From DMER01 sp003451645 (lineage in GTDB: Bacteria > Pseudomonadota > Alphaproteobacteria > Micropepsales > Micropepsaceae), in assembly GCA_031976175.1 (NCBI GenBank), contig DALYLR010000010.1, positions 1-64,000 on the forward strand: a stretch of 64,000 nucleotides of DNA, in the 5' to 3' direction. The position numbers were made by a program, and so were the translations under genes. The stretch's first letter is position 1; each line of letters begins with the position of its first letter. Below are positions 33,098-41,789 of the stretch, piece by piece. The notes beneath the pieces were generated by a model, which was given only the letters and a program-made list of their open reading frames with translations, was not told where the DNA came from and did no database searches.

Positions 33098-34612
33098 ATG
33101 ACAAGCTGCTCACCGAGTGCCGCAGACTTCGCGCGAGCCTATGACGAAGGCCATGGGCAAATCGTCTGGACACGCATTGTTGCCGATCTGGAGACGCCTG
33201 TCTCGGCTTGGTTGAAAATCGCCAGCGCCCGTCCCTATTCGCTCTTGCTTGAAAGCGTGCAAGGCGGGGAGGCGCGCGGCCGGTACTCCATAATTGGGCT
33301 CGATCCAGACTTTGCCTGGCGATGCCAGGAGGGGCACGCTCAGATCTGCCGCAATTTGGGCAGTGGTCAGGATCATTGGGAGCCCGTCACGGGTGATGCT
33401 CTCGCCTCGCTGCGGCAGGTTTTGGCCTCACTGCACATGGCCTTCCCGAGCGAGCTTCCGCCTATGGCGGCGGGACTTTTTGGCTATCTCAGTTATGACA
33501 TGGTGCGCGGCATGGAGAGGCTGCCGCCTGCAAAGCCGGATCCGATCGGCTTGCATGACGCGTTCCTAATCCGCCCAGGGATTATCGCGATTTTCGATTC
33601 GGTCCGGGCAGACGTTACCCTTGCGGCCCCCGTTTGGCCGGAGAGTGGCATCCCGTCAGAAGCCGCCTATGCAAAGGCGCAAGACCGGATTGCCCGCATC
33701 ATGAGCGCTTTCGGTGAACCCTTGCCTCACGGGCATCGGCGCCCTCAGCCGGAACCTGCCACCGTCACGAGCAATACAAAGCACGCGGACTATCTGCGCG
33801 CAGTTGAACGCGCAAGGGAGTACATTGCGGCAGGTGACGCCTTTCAGATCGTGCCAAGCCAGCGCTTTCAACGGCCATTCACCCTACCCAGCTTTTCGCT
33901 CTACCGCAGTTTGCGCCGCCTCAACCCCTCACCGTTCCTGTATTTTTTGCGCTTCCCTGAAGCTGACATTGTGGGATCCAGTCCGGAGATCCTGGTCCGC
34001 TTGCGAGACGGAGTGGTCACCATCAGGCCGATCGCCGGAACAGCGCCCAGAGGGGCGACGCCCGCCGACGACGAGGCGCGCGCGGCCAACCTCATCGCTG
34101 ACCCAAAGGAGCGGGCTGAACATCTGATGCTCCTCGATCTGGGCCGGAATGATGTGGGCCGCGTGGCGGTCCCCGGCACTGTCAAGGTCACGCAAAGTTT
34201 CGCCATCGAACGCTATAGCCACGTGATGCATATTGTTTCCAATGTTGAGGGCACTCTGCGGGACGGGCTCAGCGCAATTGATGCCCTGGTTGCAGGATTC
34301 CCAGCGGGCACGCTGAGCGGCGCTCCCAAGGTCCGCGCCATGGAAATCATCAATGAATTGGAACCAGAAAAGCGCGGGCTCTATGGCGGTGCTATTGGTT
34401 ATTTCTCTGCCAACGGATCAATGGATACCTGTATCGTTCTCAGGACTGCGATTATCCGCGATGGCATGATGTATGTACAGGCCGGCGGCGGCGTGGTGGC
34501 CGACAGCGATCCAGAGGCGGAATATCAGGAGACCGTGAACAAGGCGAAAGCTCTGTTCAAGGCGGCGGAAGATGCTGCAATCTTTGCCTGCGAAGGAAAT
34601 GCGCCACTTTGA
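33098..34612 (+). CDS. trpE: Anthranilate synthase component I
   Basis: Synthase subunit turning chorismate and ammonia into anthranilate, the first step of tryptophan synthesis. The 504-residue protein has the tryptophan feedback site LLLES (49-53) with SIIGLDP after it, and the chorismate-binding core: IVPSQRFQR, PSPFLYFLRF, IVGSSPEILVR, RPIAGTAPRG, ERAEHLMLLDLGRNDVGRV, FPAGTLSGAPKVRAME and the GGAIGYF segment. It is not fused to TrpG. Only about 40 bases separate it from the preceding gene, so I see no leader peptide or attenuator. Confidence 0.97.
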   Translation: MTSCSPSAADFARAYDEGHGQIVWTRIVADLETPVSAWLKIASARPYSLLLESVQGGEARGRYSIIGLDPDFAWRCQEGHAQICRNLGSGQDHWEPVTGDALASLRQVLASLHMAFPSELPPMAAGLFGYLSYDMVRGMERLPPAKPDPIGLHDAFLIRPGIIAIFDSVRADVTLAAPVWPESGIPSEAAYAKAQDRIARIMSAFGEPLPHGHRRPQPEPATVTSNTKHADYLRAVERAREYIAAGDAFQIVPSQRFQRPFTLPSFSLYRSLRRLNPSPFLYFLRFPEADIVGSSPEILVRLRDGVVTIRPIAGTAPRGATPADDEARAANLIADPKERAEHLMLLDLGRNDVGRVAVPGTVKVTQSFAIERYSHVMHIVSNVEGTLRDGLSAIDALVAGFPAGTLSGAPKVRAMEIINELEPEKRGLYGGAIGYFSANGSMDTCIVLRTAIIRDGMMYVQAGGGVVADSDPEAEYQETVNKAKALFKAAEDAAIFACEGNAPL

Positions 34613-34644
34613 CATCGGCTGCCTAGGACGCCCACACCCATCAA

Positions 34645-35220
34645 ATGATAATCCTGATCGACAATTATGACAGCTTCACGTGGAACCTGGTTCACTATCT
34701 GGGTGAGCTGGGCCAGGACGTCCGTGTGCATCGCAATGACCAGATTGGCGTCGGCGAGGTCCTGGCGGCCGAGCCTCGGGCAATTGTGATCTCCCCCGGT
34801 CCCTGCGATCCGGATCGCGCCGGAATTTGTCTCGACCTTATTGCGGCCTGCGCGGCGGCAGTTCCGCTTCTAGGAGTGTGCCTCGGTCATCAGGCAATAG
34901 GACAGGCCTTTGGCGGCCGTGTCGTGCGCGCCCCGCAGCCAATGCACGGAAAAGTCTCGGCCATCCGCCATGATGGCGAGGGCGTCTTTGCTGGATTGCC
35001 GGACGGGTTTCAGACAACCCGGTATCACAGCCTTGCCGTCGAGCGGGAGAGCCTGCCGCCGGTACTGCGTGTCACCGCGCATTCGGATGACGGCGTGATC
35101 ATGGGGTTTCAGCATACGCAGCACAGGGTGCACGGCGTACAATTTCATCCTGAGAGCATCGCGACACAGCATGGCCATCGCTTGCTCCGCAATTTCCTCG
35201 ACCTCGCAGGCATACCATGA
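34645..35220 (+). CDS. trpG: Anthranilate synthase component II (glutamine amidotransferase)
   Basis: Supplies ammonia from glutamine to TrpE. A class I amidotransferase of 191 residues with LIDNYDSFTWNLVHYLGELG at the start, oxyanion SPGPCDPDRAGI, nucleophile C79 in LLGVCLGHQAIG, and the His168/Glu170 pair in VQFHPESIAT. It follows trpE after 32 bases and overlaps trpD by ATGA. Confidence 0.97.
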   Translation: MIILIDNYDSFTWNLVHYLGELGQDVRVHRNDQIGVGEVLAAEPRAIVISPGPCDPDRAGICLDLIAACAAAVPLLGVCLGHQAIGQAFGGRVVRAPQPMHGKVSAIRHDGEGVFAGLPDGFQTTRYHSLAVERESLPPVLRVTAHSDDGVIMGFQHTQHRVHGVQFHPESIATQHGHRLLRNFLDLAGIP

Positions 35221-36251
35221 GCGGCGTGTTGAAACCATTGCTGCCGGGCCTGGTCGATAAGCGTCCTTTGTTGGCGGCAGAGGCCGCTGAAGCGTTTGAG
35301 GCTATTATGGATGGCCGCGAAGAGGCGGCAGCAGTTGCGGCCTTTCTTGTCGCTCTGCGGATGCGCGGCGAGACTGTCGAGGAGATCACGGCCGCCGCCC
35401 AAGCCATGCGCGCACGCGCGATCCCGGTCCGGGCGCCCATCGATGCTGTCGATATGTGCGGGACTGGCGGCGACGCGCGAGGCACCTTCAACATTTCCAC
35501 CTGTGCAAGCTTCGTCGTGGCGGCATTGGGCGTGGCGGTGGCCAAGCACGGCAATCGGGCGGTGACCTCGCGAAGCGGCGCGGCTGATGTTCTGGCTGCT
35601 CTCGGGGTACGGCTTGATTTAGGCCCTGAGGCTTTGGCGCGATGTCTTGACGAGGTTGGCATCGCGTTTCTGTTCGCGCCCAATCATCATCCTGCGATGC
35701 GGCATGTGGCGCCAATTCGGGCGGCGCTCGGCATACGGACCATCTTCAACGTTCTGGGGCCATTGACCTCCCCGGCAGGTGTCCGTCATCAGCTTCTCGG
35801 CGTTTACGGCCATGATCGCGTGGTTCCATTGGCGCAGGTGCTCAAGGCCCTTGGTTGCGATCGCGCGCTGGTGGTTCATGGCGCAGACGGCTTGGACGAG
35901 ATCACCACGACCGGCGTGACCCATGCCGCCCTGCTCAACCGCGGTGATATCAAGAGCCTTGAGATCTCGGTTGAGGAGCTGGGGCTTACTCGCGCACACC
36001 CATCGGACTTGGTGGGCGGCTCGGCCGACGAAAACGCGCAGACTTTGCGGGCCATCTTGAACGGACAGCCAGGACCACTGCGTGACATTGTCTGTGCCAA
36101 TGCGGCTGGCGCCCTGTTTGCTTCGGGGCGGACGGCTTCTCTTGCCCAAGGTGTGGCACTCGCCCAAACGGCCATTGATGACGGACGTGCTATCGGCAAG
36201 CTTGATGCGTTGATTGCGCTCAGTCAATCTTTGGCACCGGGTAGGCCATGA
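35217..36251 (+). CDS. trpD: Anthranilate phosphoribosyltransferase
   Basis: Transfers phosphoribosyl from PRPP to anthranilate. The 344-residue protein has the glycine-rich PRPP loop DMCGTGGDARGTFNISTCAS, KHGNRAVTSRSGAADVL, FLFAPNHHPAMRHVAPIRAA, NVLGPLTSPAG and the metal-binding GLDEITTTG. Starts by an ATGA overlap with trpG and ends by an ATGA overlap with trpC, so the genes are translationally coupled. Confidence 0.97.
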   Translation: MSGVLKPLLPGLVDKRPLLAAEAAEAFEAIMDGREEAAAVAAFLVALRMRGETVEEITAAAQAMRARAIPVRAPIDAVDMCGTGGDARGTFNISTCASFVVAALGVAVAKHGNRAVTSRSGAADVLAALGVRLDLGPEALARCLDEVGIAFLFAPNHHPAMRHVAPIRAALGIRTIFNVLGPLTSPAGVRHQLLGVYGHDRVVPLAQVLKALGCDRALVVHGADGLDEITTTGVTHAALLNRGDIKSLEISVEELGLTRAHPSDLVGGSADENAQTLRAILNGQPGPLRDIVCANAAGALFASGRTASLAQGVALAQTAIDDGRAIGKLDALIALSQSLAPGRP

Positions 36252-37039
36252 CAATTCTGGATCAGATCACCCGGTACAAGCGGGCCGAAATTGCGTCAGC
36301 AAAGGCGGCGCGCGCTTACTGCGACGTGTCGCATGCCGCTGCCACGGCTCAGCCGGTGCGTCCCTTCGCAGGGTCACTGCGTGCGAAGCGAGCGGTATCA
36401 GGCAAGCCGGCCCTTATCGCCGAGATCAAGAAGGCCTCCCCCTCCAAAGGCTTGATCCGCGCGGATTTCGATCCGCCAACATTGGCCAAGGCGTATGAAA
36501 GTGCTGGCGCCGCGTGCTTGTCCATTCTAACCGATGGGCCATCATTTCAGGGTTCGGCCGAGGACCTGGTGCGCGCACGGGCGGCGGTCTCACTCCCGGT
36601 TTTGCGCAAGGATTTCATGTTTGAGCCCTATCAGGTCGCGGAAGCCCGTGCCATGGGTGCGGACTGCATCTTGATCATCATGGCAGCTGTCAGCGACACA
36701 GAGGCTGCGGGCTTGTCAGCGGAGGCCCGACGCTGGGGAATGGATGTTCTGATCGAGGTCCATAACGAGCGCGAACTTGACCGTGCTAGCCTCATTTCCG
36801 GAGCAATGATCGGCGTCAACAATAGGGACTTGCACAGTTTTGAAACATCGCTCTCAACGAGCGAACGGTTGATCCCACACATCCCGACCGAACGCTTGGC
36901 CGTTGCCGAAAGTGGCATTGCCTCGCCGGCTGACGTTCACCGGCTATCCGCTGTTGGCGCACAAGCAATTCTGGTCGGAGAGAGCCTGATGCGGAAGTCA
37001 GATGTGGAGGCGGCGACGCGCGCGCTGTTAAGCCATTGA
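36248..37039 (+). CDS. trpC: Indole-3-glycerol phosphate synthase
   Basis: Closes the indole ring of carboxyphenylaminodeoxyribulose phosphate. The 263-residue barrel has IAEIKKASPSKGLIR, LSILTDGPSFQGS, LPVLRKDFMFEPYQV, VEVHNERELDRA (IEVHNERELDRA here), IGVNNRDLHSFE and AESGIASPADV. It is a single-function TrpC; trpF, trpB and trpA are not in the window. The stop overlaps the TTG start of moaC. Confidence 0.97.
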   Translation: MTILDQITRYKRAEIASAKAARAYCDVSHAAATAQPVRPFAGSLRAKRAVSGKPALIAEIKKASPSKGLIRADFDPPTLAKAYESAGAACLSILTDGPSFQGSAEDLVRARAAVSLPVLRKDFMFEPYQVAEARAMGADCILIIMAAVSDTEAAGLSAEARRWGMDVLIEVHNERELDRASLISGAMIGVNNRDLHSFETSLSTSERLIPHIPTERLAVAESGIASPADVHRLSAVGAQAILVGESLMRKSDVEAATRALLSH

Positions 37040-37527
37040 CCACAGACCCTGCAGGCGGTCTCAGCCATGTGGATGCACAAGGGGCAGCGCGCATGGTGGA
37101 TGTGGGCGGCAAGGACATCACACAGCGCATGGCCCGCGCGGAAGCGCGTATCAGCTTGCGGCCTGAAACCCTTGCCCTCATTCTGTCAGGCGGGGTGCCC
37201 AAGGGCGATGTTTTGGCCGTAGCCAGGGTTGCCGGGATCATAGCCGCGAAGCGCACGCATGACCTGATCCCCCTTTGTCACGCCTTGCCAATCAGCGGTG
37301 TTACAGTCGATTTCGTGCCGGATGATCAGCAAGGGCAACTCGGCATCACCGCCACCGTGACTGTTTCGGGCCGCACTGGCGTTGAGATGGAAGCACTAAC
37401 AGCGGTAAGCGTCGCAGCCCTCACTGTCTACGACATGGTCAAAGCGGTGGACCGCGGCGCTGTGATCCAAACCATACGGTTATTGAGCAAGACCGGCGGC
37501 AAGAGCGGTGACTATTCTGTGGACTGA
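37036..37527 (+). CDS. moaC: Cyclic pyranopterin monophosphate synthase accessory enzyme MoaC
   Basis: Forms cyclic pyranopterin monophosphate in molybdenum cofactor synthesis. The 163-residue product has LSHVDAQGAARMVDVGGK, AKRTHDLIPLCHALPISGV, TGVEMEALTAVSVAALTVYD and MVKAVDRG. The TTG start, overlapping the trpC stop as TTGA, is supported because the family N-terminal LTHxDxxGxAxMVDV lies just after it and no ATG is available before it. The trpC-moaC-moeA-lexA order is familiar in alphaproteobacteria. Confidence 0.95.
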   Translation: MTTDPAGGLSHVDAQGAARMVDVGGKDITQRMARAEARISLRPETLALILSGGVPKGDVLAVARVAGIIAAKRTHDLIPLCHALPISGVTVDFVPDDQQGQLGITATVTVSGRTGVEMEALTAVSVAALTVYDMVKAVDRGAVIQTIRLLSKTGGKSGDYSVD

Positions 37528-37570
37528 TTGAACTTATGCACCGTTGTCCCAATACCTTTTAAGAGCGCTC

Positions 37571-38767
37571 ATGCCCCCTCTTATGCCCGTAGCTGAAGCT
37601 CGCGAACGCATCCTGGAGGGTTTCACGCTCGGTCCCGTCGAGAATGTTCCGCTCGCCCGCGGTCTTGGACGTTCCCTGGCCCGGCCGGTCTCCGCCAAAC
37701 GCAGCCAGCCTCCTGCCGATGTGTCTGCCATGGATGGTTACGCGGTTCGCAGCGCGGATCTCGGCGTTCTGCCAAAGGCGTTGCGCGTAATTGACGAAAT
37801 CGCGGCGGGACAAAGCGCTTCCATTGTTCTTGGTCAATACGAGGCTGTCCGCATTTTCACAGGCGCCCTGATGCCGGCGGGCGCCGATATGGTCGCCCTG
37901 CAAGAAAACGCAACGCGCATCGGCAGCGAAGTTGTCATTGAGCGCGGCGAAGTCTCCATAGGGAAACATGTCCGTAAAGCGGGTGGCGATTTCAAGGCCG
38001 GCGACGTGACCCTGAGCGAGGGACTATGTCTCAGTGCCCGCGACATTGCGCTTCTATCTGCGATGAACCATGCCAATGTCGAGGTTGTTCGCAAACCCCG
38101 CATTGGCGTGCTCGCGACAGGCGATGAACTGGTGCGGCCAGGTGGCATTCTCGGTCCGGCGCAAATTGTGGCGGCGTCTCTCGACGGGCTTCTCGCTCAG
38201 ATCGAGGCATGGGGCAGCGAGGCCATTGATCTTGGTATCGCACCGGACAATCGAGCCGCCATTCTGGCGGCTGCCGTCCGCGATGATCTCGACGCACTTG
38301 TGACCCTTGGAGGAGCCTCGGTTGGCGACCATGACCTCGTCAAACAGGCCCTCAGTGAAGGGGGACTGGACGTTGGCTTTTGGAAGATCGCCATGCGGCC
38401 TGGTAAGCCGCTCATCTCTGGTACCTTTCGGGGCCGGCCGTTCCTCGGCCTGCCAGGCAATCCAGTCTCGGCGATGATTTGTGCCCTCTTGTTTTTGAAG
38501 CCCGCAATATTCAAGGCCTTGGGCCGATGCGGACCGGTCTGGACCTTCGGGCAGCGGCCCTTGGCTGTCGCATTGCCACCCAACGATGAGCGGGAAGATT
38601 ATCTAAGGGCGCGCCTGGTCGAGGGTTTGGTCGTGCCTCATCCGGTCCAAGATTCAGGTCAACTCTTGCCACTTGCTCTGGCCGATGTCCTGGCCCTGCG
38701 CCCGCCGCGCGACCCGGCCAAGGCCGCTGGCTCACTGATTGATGTAATTTTCTTGGATCGGGATTGA
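37571..38767 (+). CDS. moeA: Molybdopterin molybdenumtransferase MoeA
   Basis: Inserts molybdate into adenylylated molybdopterin. The 398-residue protein has the family segments VSAMDGYAVRSADL, IFTGALMPAGADMV, KAGGDFKAGD, IGVLATGDELV, LVTLGGASVGDHDLVK, RPGKPLISG, and LGLPGNPVSAMICALLF. The frame opens with a TTG at 37544, but the conserved start MPVAEARERILEGF makes ATG 37571 (or 37583) more likely, with AAGAG about 10 bases upstream. Confidence 0.95.
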   Translation: MPPLMPVAEARERILEGFTLGPVENVPLARGLGRSLARPVSAKRSQPPADVSAMDGYAVRSADLGVLPKALRVIDEIAAGQSASIVLGQYEAVRIFTGALMPAGADMVALQENATRIGSEVVIERGEVSIGKHVRKAGGDFKAGDVTLSEGLCLSARDIALLSAMNHANVEVVRKPRIGVLATGDELVRPGGILGPAQIVAASLDGLLAQIEAWGSEAIDLGIAPDNRAAILAAAVRDDLDALVTLGGASVGDHDLVKQALSEGGLDVGFWKIAMRPGKPLISGTFRGRPFLGLPGNPVSAMICALLFLKPAIFKALGRCGPVWTFGQRPLAVALPPNDEREDYLRARLVEGLVVPHPVQDSGQLLPLALADVLALRPPRDPAKAAGSLIDVIFLDRD

Positions 38768-38790
38768 GAAGCCAGTTGACGGCGGCTCTG

Positions 38791-38805
38791 GAACTAAAAT
38801 AGAAC
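38791..38805. promoter_or_regulatory. LexA (SOS) box upstream of lexA
   Basis: GAAC-TAAAATA-GAAC matches exactly the alphaproteobacterial LexA-binding site GAAC-N7-GAAC and lies 42 bases before the lexA ATG. It predicts that lexA represses itself and is induced by DNA damage. Confidence 0.85.
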
Positions 38806-38846
38806 ACCGTCGTTGTTGATTTGTTCTGAATTTGGGTTTCCCGATC

Positions 38847-39590
38847 ATGCTCACGCACAAGCAGCGCGAATTGTTGATGTTCATCCATGAGCGCCTGCGA
38901 GAGGCGGGTGTTCCGCCATCATTTGACGAAATGAAGGAGGCGCTCGATTTGCGATCCAAATCCGGGATCCATCGATTGATTACAGCTCTGGAGGAGCGCG
39001 GATTTTTAAAGCGCCTGCCGCACCGCGCACGCGCGCTTGAGGTTGTGAAGTTGCCGGAGAACGTGATGGCGCCGCCCAGCAGGCCGCGCAGCGTGAGCAC
39101 AAGCACCCCCAACCGGCCTTCATTGGGCGTCGTTGCGCCTGCACATCGTGCAAGTGTGAGCAATGCAAGCCCCTCGCGTGCCGCAGTTGGTTCAGCATCA
39201 TCCCGCAGGACTCGCGATGTTCCGGTTCTAGGCAGGATTGCGGCCGGTACCCCAATCGAGGCCCTTCAGCATGCGCAAGATAGCGTCACGTTGCCCGAAG
39301 GTCTTGCGGGAACGGGGGAACTGTTTGCGCTCGAGGTAACTGGCGATTCGATGATCCACGCGGGCATTCTCGATGGCGATACGGTAGTGATCCATCGCAC
39401 ACCTGATGCGGCCTCCGGCGACATCGTTGTGGCACTGATCGACAATCAAGAGGCGACACTTAAGCGGTTGCGCAAACGAGGCGATTCCGTGGCTCTTGAG
39501 GCCGCTAATCCAGCTTACGAGACGCGGATTTTCGGCCCCGACAGGGTCAAGGTGCAAGGGCGGCTTGTGGCGCTTCTGCGCCGGTATTGA
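38847..39590 (+). CDS. lexA: SOS repressor LexA
   Basis: Represses the SOS regulon and cleaves itself when RecA filaments form on damaged DNA. The 247-residue protein has the N-terminal winged helix (LTHKQRELLMFIHERLREAG, PPSFDEMKEALDL, KSGIHRLITALEERGF), a Ser/Pro/Ala-rich linker (about 72-125) longer than in E. coli LexA, and the S24 peptidase domain. The cleavage bond is Ala133-Gly134 (GRIAAGTPIEA), with Ser168 in TGDSMIHAGI and Lys206 in ATLKRL as the catalytic dyad. The ATG at 38847 is preferred to a TTG at 38832. A LexA box lies upstream. Its 3' end overlaps the convergent comEC by 44 bases. Confidence 0.96.
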   Translation: MLTHKQRELLMFIHERLREAGVPPSFDEMKEALDLRSKSGIHRLITALEERGFLKRLPHRARALEVVKLPENVMAPPSRPRSVSTSTPNRPSLGVVAPAHRASVSNASPSRAAVGSASSRRTRDVPVLGRIAAGTPIEALQHAQDSVTLPEGLAGTGELFALEVTGDSMIHAGILDGDTVVIHRTPDAASGDIVVALIDNQEATLKRLRKRGDSVALEAANPAYETRIFGPDRVKVQGRLVALLRRY

Positions 39591-41679
39591 GCGGTACCCA
39601 CGGCCTGTGACCGCGCGTTTGGGCTACCGAAGTCCATTGCCAGCCGGAGGTCGTCCTCCACAGTGTGATCGCGCCTTCTTTCTCCAGGAGTTTGGGTCCA
39701 AAGACTAAGGCGTCCGGAGCGCAGGCCTTTTGCAGGGTACGGGCGCTGATCAGAATGTCAGCCGCTATACAGCTGCCATTTGCATCCGCCGCGTAAGAAA
39801 CAATCAGCAGGTCGCCACCGCTTAATTGAGCACTGCATTTTAGATCGTCGCACCGCATGGTGTTCTGGTCTTGCGCTTCCCGAAGTGTCCTTTCATCGCC
39901 ATCAATGCGTAGCCACGATTCGGCCTGAAAACGGCCGCGCCGCACGGTCGACAAGGTTAGGCGTCCGCTGGCGTCGCGCACGGCGAAAACCTTTGCTCCC
40001 TCGGCAATAAGCACCTCAGGCGGCCGCTCCAGCAGAGCCACAACAATTCCGCATGCGATGGGCAGGAGCCCAAGAAGGCGCCATTGCGCCGACCAAATGC
40101 ACAGCCACAAGCCTCCAGCAACCGTGAGCACCAAACTTGTCAGAGGCATTGCGGGTACGACGTTCGCCGCCCCCGGCCAGCTTGCGACCATGCGGCCAAT
40201 CTCGGTGATCCAGTGCAGGCCAAACTCCATGACCCGAAGCGGCAGCGCGTCCAGACCAAATGGCATCAGAATGAGCGCTAACATACCAGCAGGCATCACC
40301 ACGATACCGACGACCGGCACTGCCAACACATTGGCAACAACGCCATAATTGGAAACGCGCTGAAAATAGAAGACGGCAAAGGGCATGGTCGCGAGACCCG
40401 CAATGACGCTGGTCGCAGCGCTCGACGTCGCCCAAGCCCATGCTTTGTCTTGCCACTCTGACAAGACATATTCCTTTGGCCGCGCCTGCCACCACTCGTA
40501 AGCGGCAACGAGCGCAGCCACAGCTGCAAATGACATCTGAAAGCTGACATCAATCAAGCTTTCGGGCAAAACGAGAAGGATCACCAACGCCGCCAGAGCC
40601 ACTTGCCGCAAGGCAAGGGCCGGCCGGTCCAGCATCATGGCCAGGAACACCATCGCGATCATGATGAAGGAGCGTTGGGTCGGGGGCGATGCCCCTGCAA
40701 TCAGCATGTACACGAAAGACACCGCGAGGGCCCCCGCCGCTGCGGCTTTCTTCACCGGAAAGCGTTGTACGATGGACGGGATCATAGCGAAGGCCAAGCG
40801 CAGCGCTGCGAAAAAGCCAAAGCCCGCCATAACCATGTGAAGTCCGGAAATTGAGAGCATGTGGGCAAGGCTGCTGTCCCGATAGACCTCCAGCAGCTCC
40901 TCATCAATCGCTGAGCGTTCTCCAGTCAAAAATGCGGTCGCGAGTGGCCCATACTCCTCGGAAAGCTGCGCACGAATGCGAACAGACAAGTCCTTGCGCA
41001 CTTGGCCGACGATCGTCTGCAATTCCTCGGAAAAGGACAGTGCCCTTTGCGCCTCGATCCTCTTGGCAGTGCTGAGCGCATAGCCCACAGCTGTGATACC
41101 GCGAAACCAGAGAGCGCGGCCAAAGTCATGCGCATGCGGAGCAACTGGACCGGACGGGTGGCGCAAGGCAGCCCTAATGCTGATCCAGTCCCCAGGGTCC
41201 ATGTCGTTTGGTTTGGTCCGGATCAGGATACGAACCCGTAATTGCGCGGGCTGCTCGTTGATTGAGGTGACGTCAATGACTGCCCGGACGGCACCTCCGC
41301 TCAAGGGTTGAACCTCTGCGACGCGGCCTTTCACCTGTGCATTGTCGATAGCGCGCATCAAAGGATGTGCAGGTACCCAAGTTTGGCGCACGATACAGGC
41401 GCCAAATCCCAATGATGCCCAGAACATGAGACCCACAAGGCTGGAGACGATGACCCCGTCCGCACGCAAGCTCCATAGCCACAGCATGAGCGCTGGACCC
41501 GTAACGGCGGCGTACCACCAGGGCGGCTCAGTGGGGAGGCCAAAATAAAGTCCGATACCGGTGCCCACGAAAACCGGCGCCCATAATGGAGCGCGAGCCC
41601 GGTCGCGATCCCAGCATTCCGAGAGCCAAAGGAGGCATTTTTGTCCCAACTGAGCGAGAGGTCCGGTCCGCAGGGTCAT
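39547..41679 (-). CDS. comEC: ComEC/Rec2-family DNA uptake membrane protein, without a visible metallo-beta-lactamase domain
   Basis: ComEC forms the inner-membrane channel for DNA uptake in transformable bacteria. The 710-residue protein has an N-terminal DUF4131-type region with membrane helices (about 30-190), then the competence domain with AFLTGERSAIDEELLEVYRD, SSLAHMLSISGLHMVM, GASPPTQRSFIMIAM and about nine helices (to about 560). The C-terminal 150 residues lack the HxHxDH motif of the metallo-beta-lactamase domain in Bacillus ComEC. Transformation ability cannot be judged from this. It is divergent from gltX and overlaps the lexA 3' end. Confidence 0.87.
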   Translation of the reverse strand: MTLRTGPLAQLGQKCLLWLSECWDRDRARAPLWAPVFVGTGIGLYFGLPTEPPWWYAAVTGPALMLWLWSLRADGVIVSSLVGLMFWASLGFGACIVRQTWVPAHPLMRAIDNAQVKGRVAEVQPLSGGAVRAVIDVTSINEQPAQLRVRILIRTKPNDMDPGDWISIRAALRHPSGPVAPHAHDFGRALWFRGITAVGYALSTAKRIEAQRALSFSEELQTIVGQVRKDLSVRIRAQLSEEYGPLATAFLTGERSAIDEELLEVYRDSSLAHMLSISGLHMVMAGFGFFAALRLAFAMIPSIVQRFPVKKAAAAGALAVSFVYMLIAGASPPTQRSFIMIAMVFLAMMLDRPALALRQVALAALVILLVLPESLIDVSFQMSFAAVAALVAAYEWWQARPKEYVLSEWQDKAWAWATSSAATSVIAGLATMPFAVFYFQRVSNYGVVANVLAVPVVGIVVMPAGMLALILMPFGLDALPLRVMEFGLHWITEIGRMVASWPGAANVVPAMPLTSLVLTVAGGLWLCIWSAQWRLLGLLPIACGIVVALLERPPEVLIAEGAKVFAVRDASGRLTLSTVRRGRFQAESWLRIDGDERTLREAQDQNTMRCDDLKCSAQLSGGDLLIVSYAADANGSCIAADILISARTLQKACAPDALVFGPKLLEKEGAITLWRTTSGWQWTSVAQTRGHRPWVPLNTGAEAPQAALAP

Positions 41680-41682
41680 GGT

Positions 41683-41712
41683 TTGACGGGCTCAGCCTGT
41701 CCGGATTATGTG
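41683..41712 (+). promoter_or_regulatory. Candidate sigma-70 promoter for gltX
   Basis: A TTGACG (-35) at 41683-41688 and TATGTG (-10) at 41707-41712 are separated by 18 bases. The -35 matches consensus in five of six bases; the -10 is weak. Transcription from it would start near 41719, just before the hairpin at 41731-41759. Confidence 0.28.
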
Positions 41713-41730
41713 TTCTGGATCAACCTTAGG

Positions 41731-41759
41731 CGTGTGCGCGGACGAAAGTCGCGCACGCG
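41731..41759 (+). promoter_or_regulatory. GAAA-capped hairpin in the gltX leader
   Basis: The plus strand folds into a stem of about 12 pairs (CGTGTGCGCGGAC against GTCGCGCACGCG, one bulged G and one G-U pair) closed by a GAAA tetraloop, a stable GNRA cap. It ends 30 bases before the gltX ATG. No T-run follows, so it is not an intrinsic terminator. It may stabilise the mRNA, bind a protein, or be an operator for comEC/gltX. Confidence 0.45.
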
Positions 41760-41789
41760 AATGCCGCAGCCCGAGAGCTAATTCCCCTC

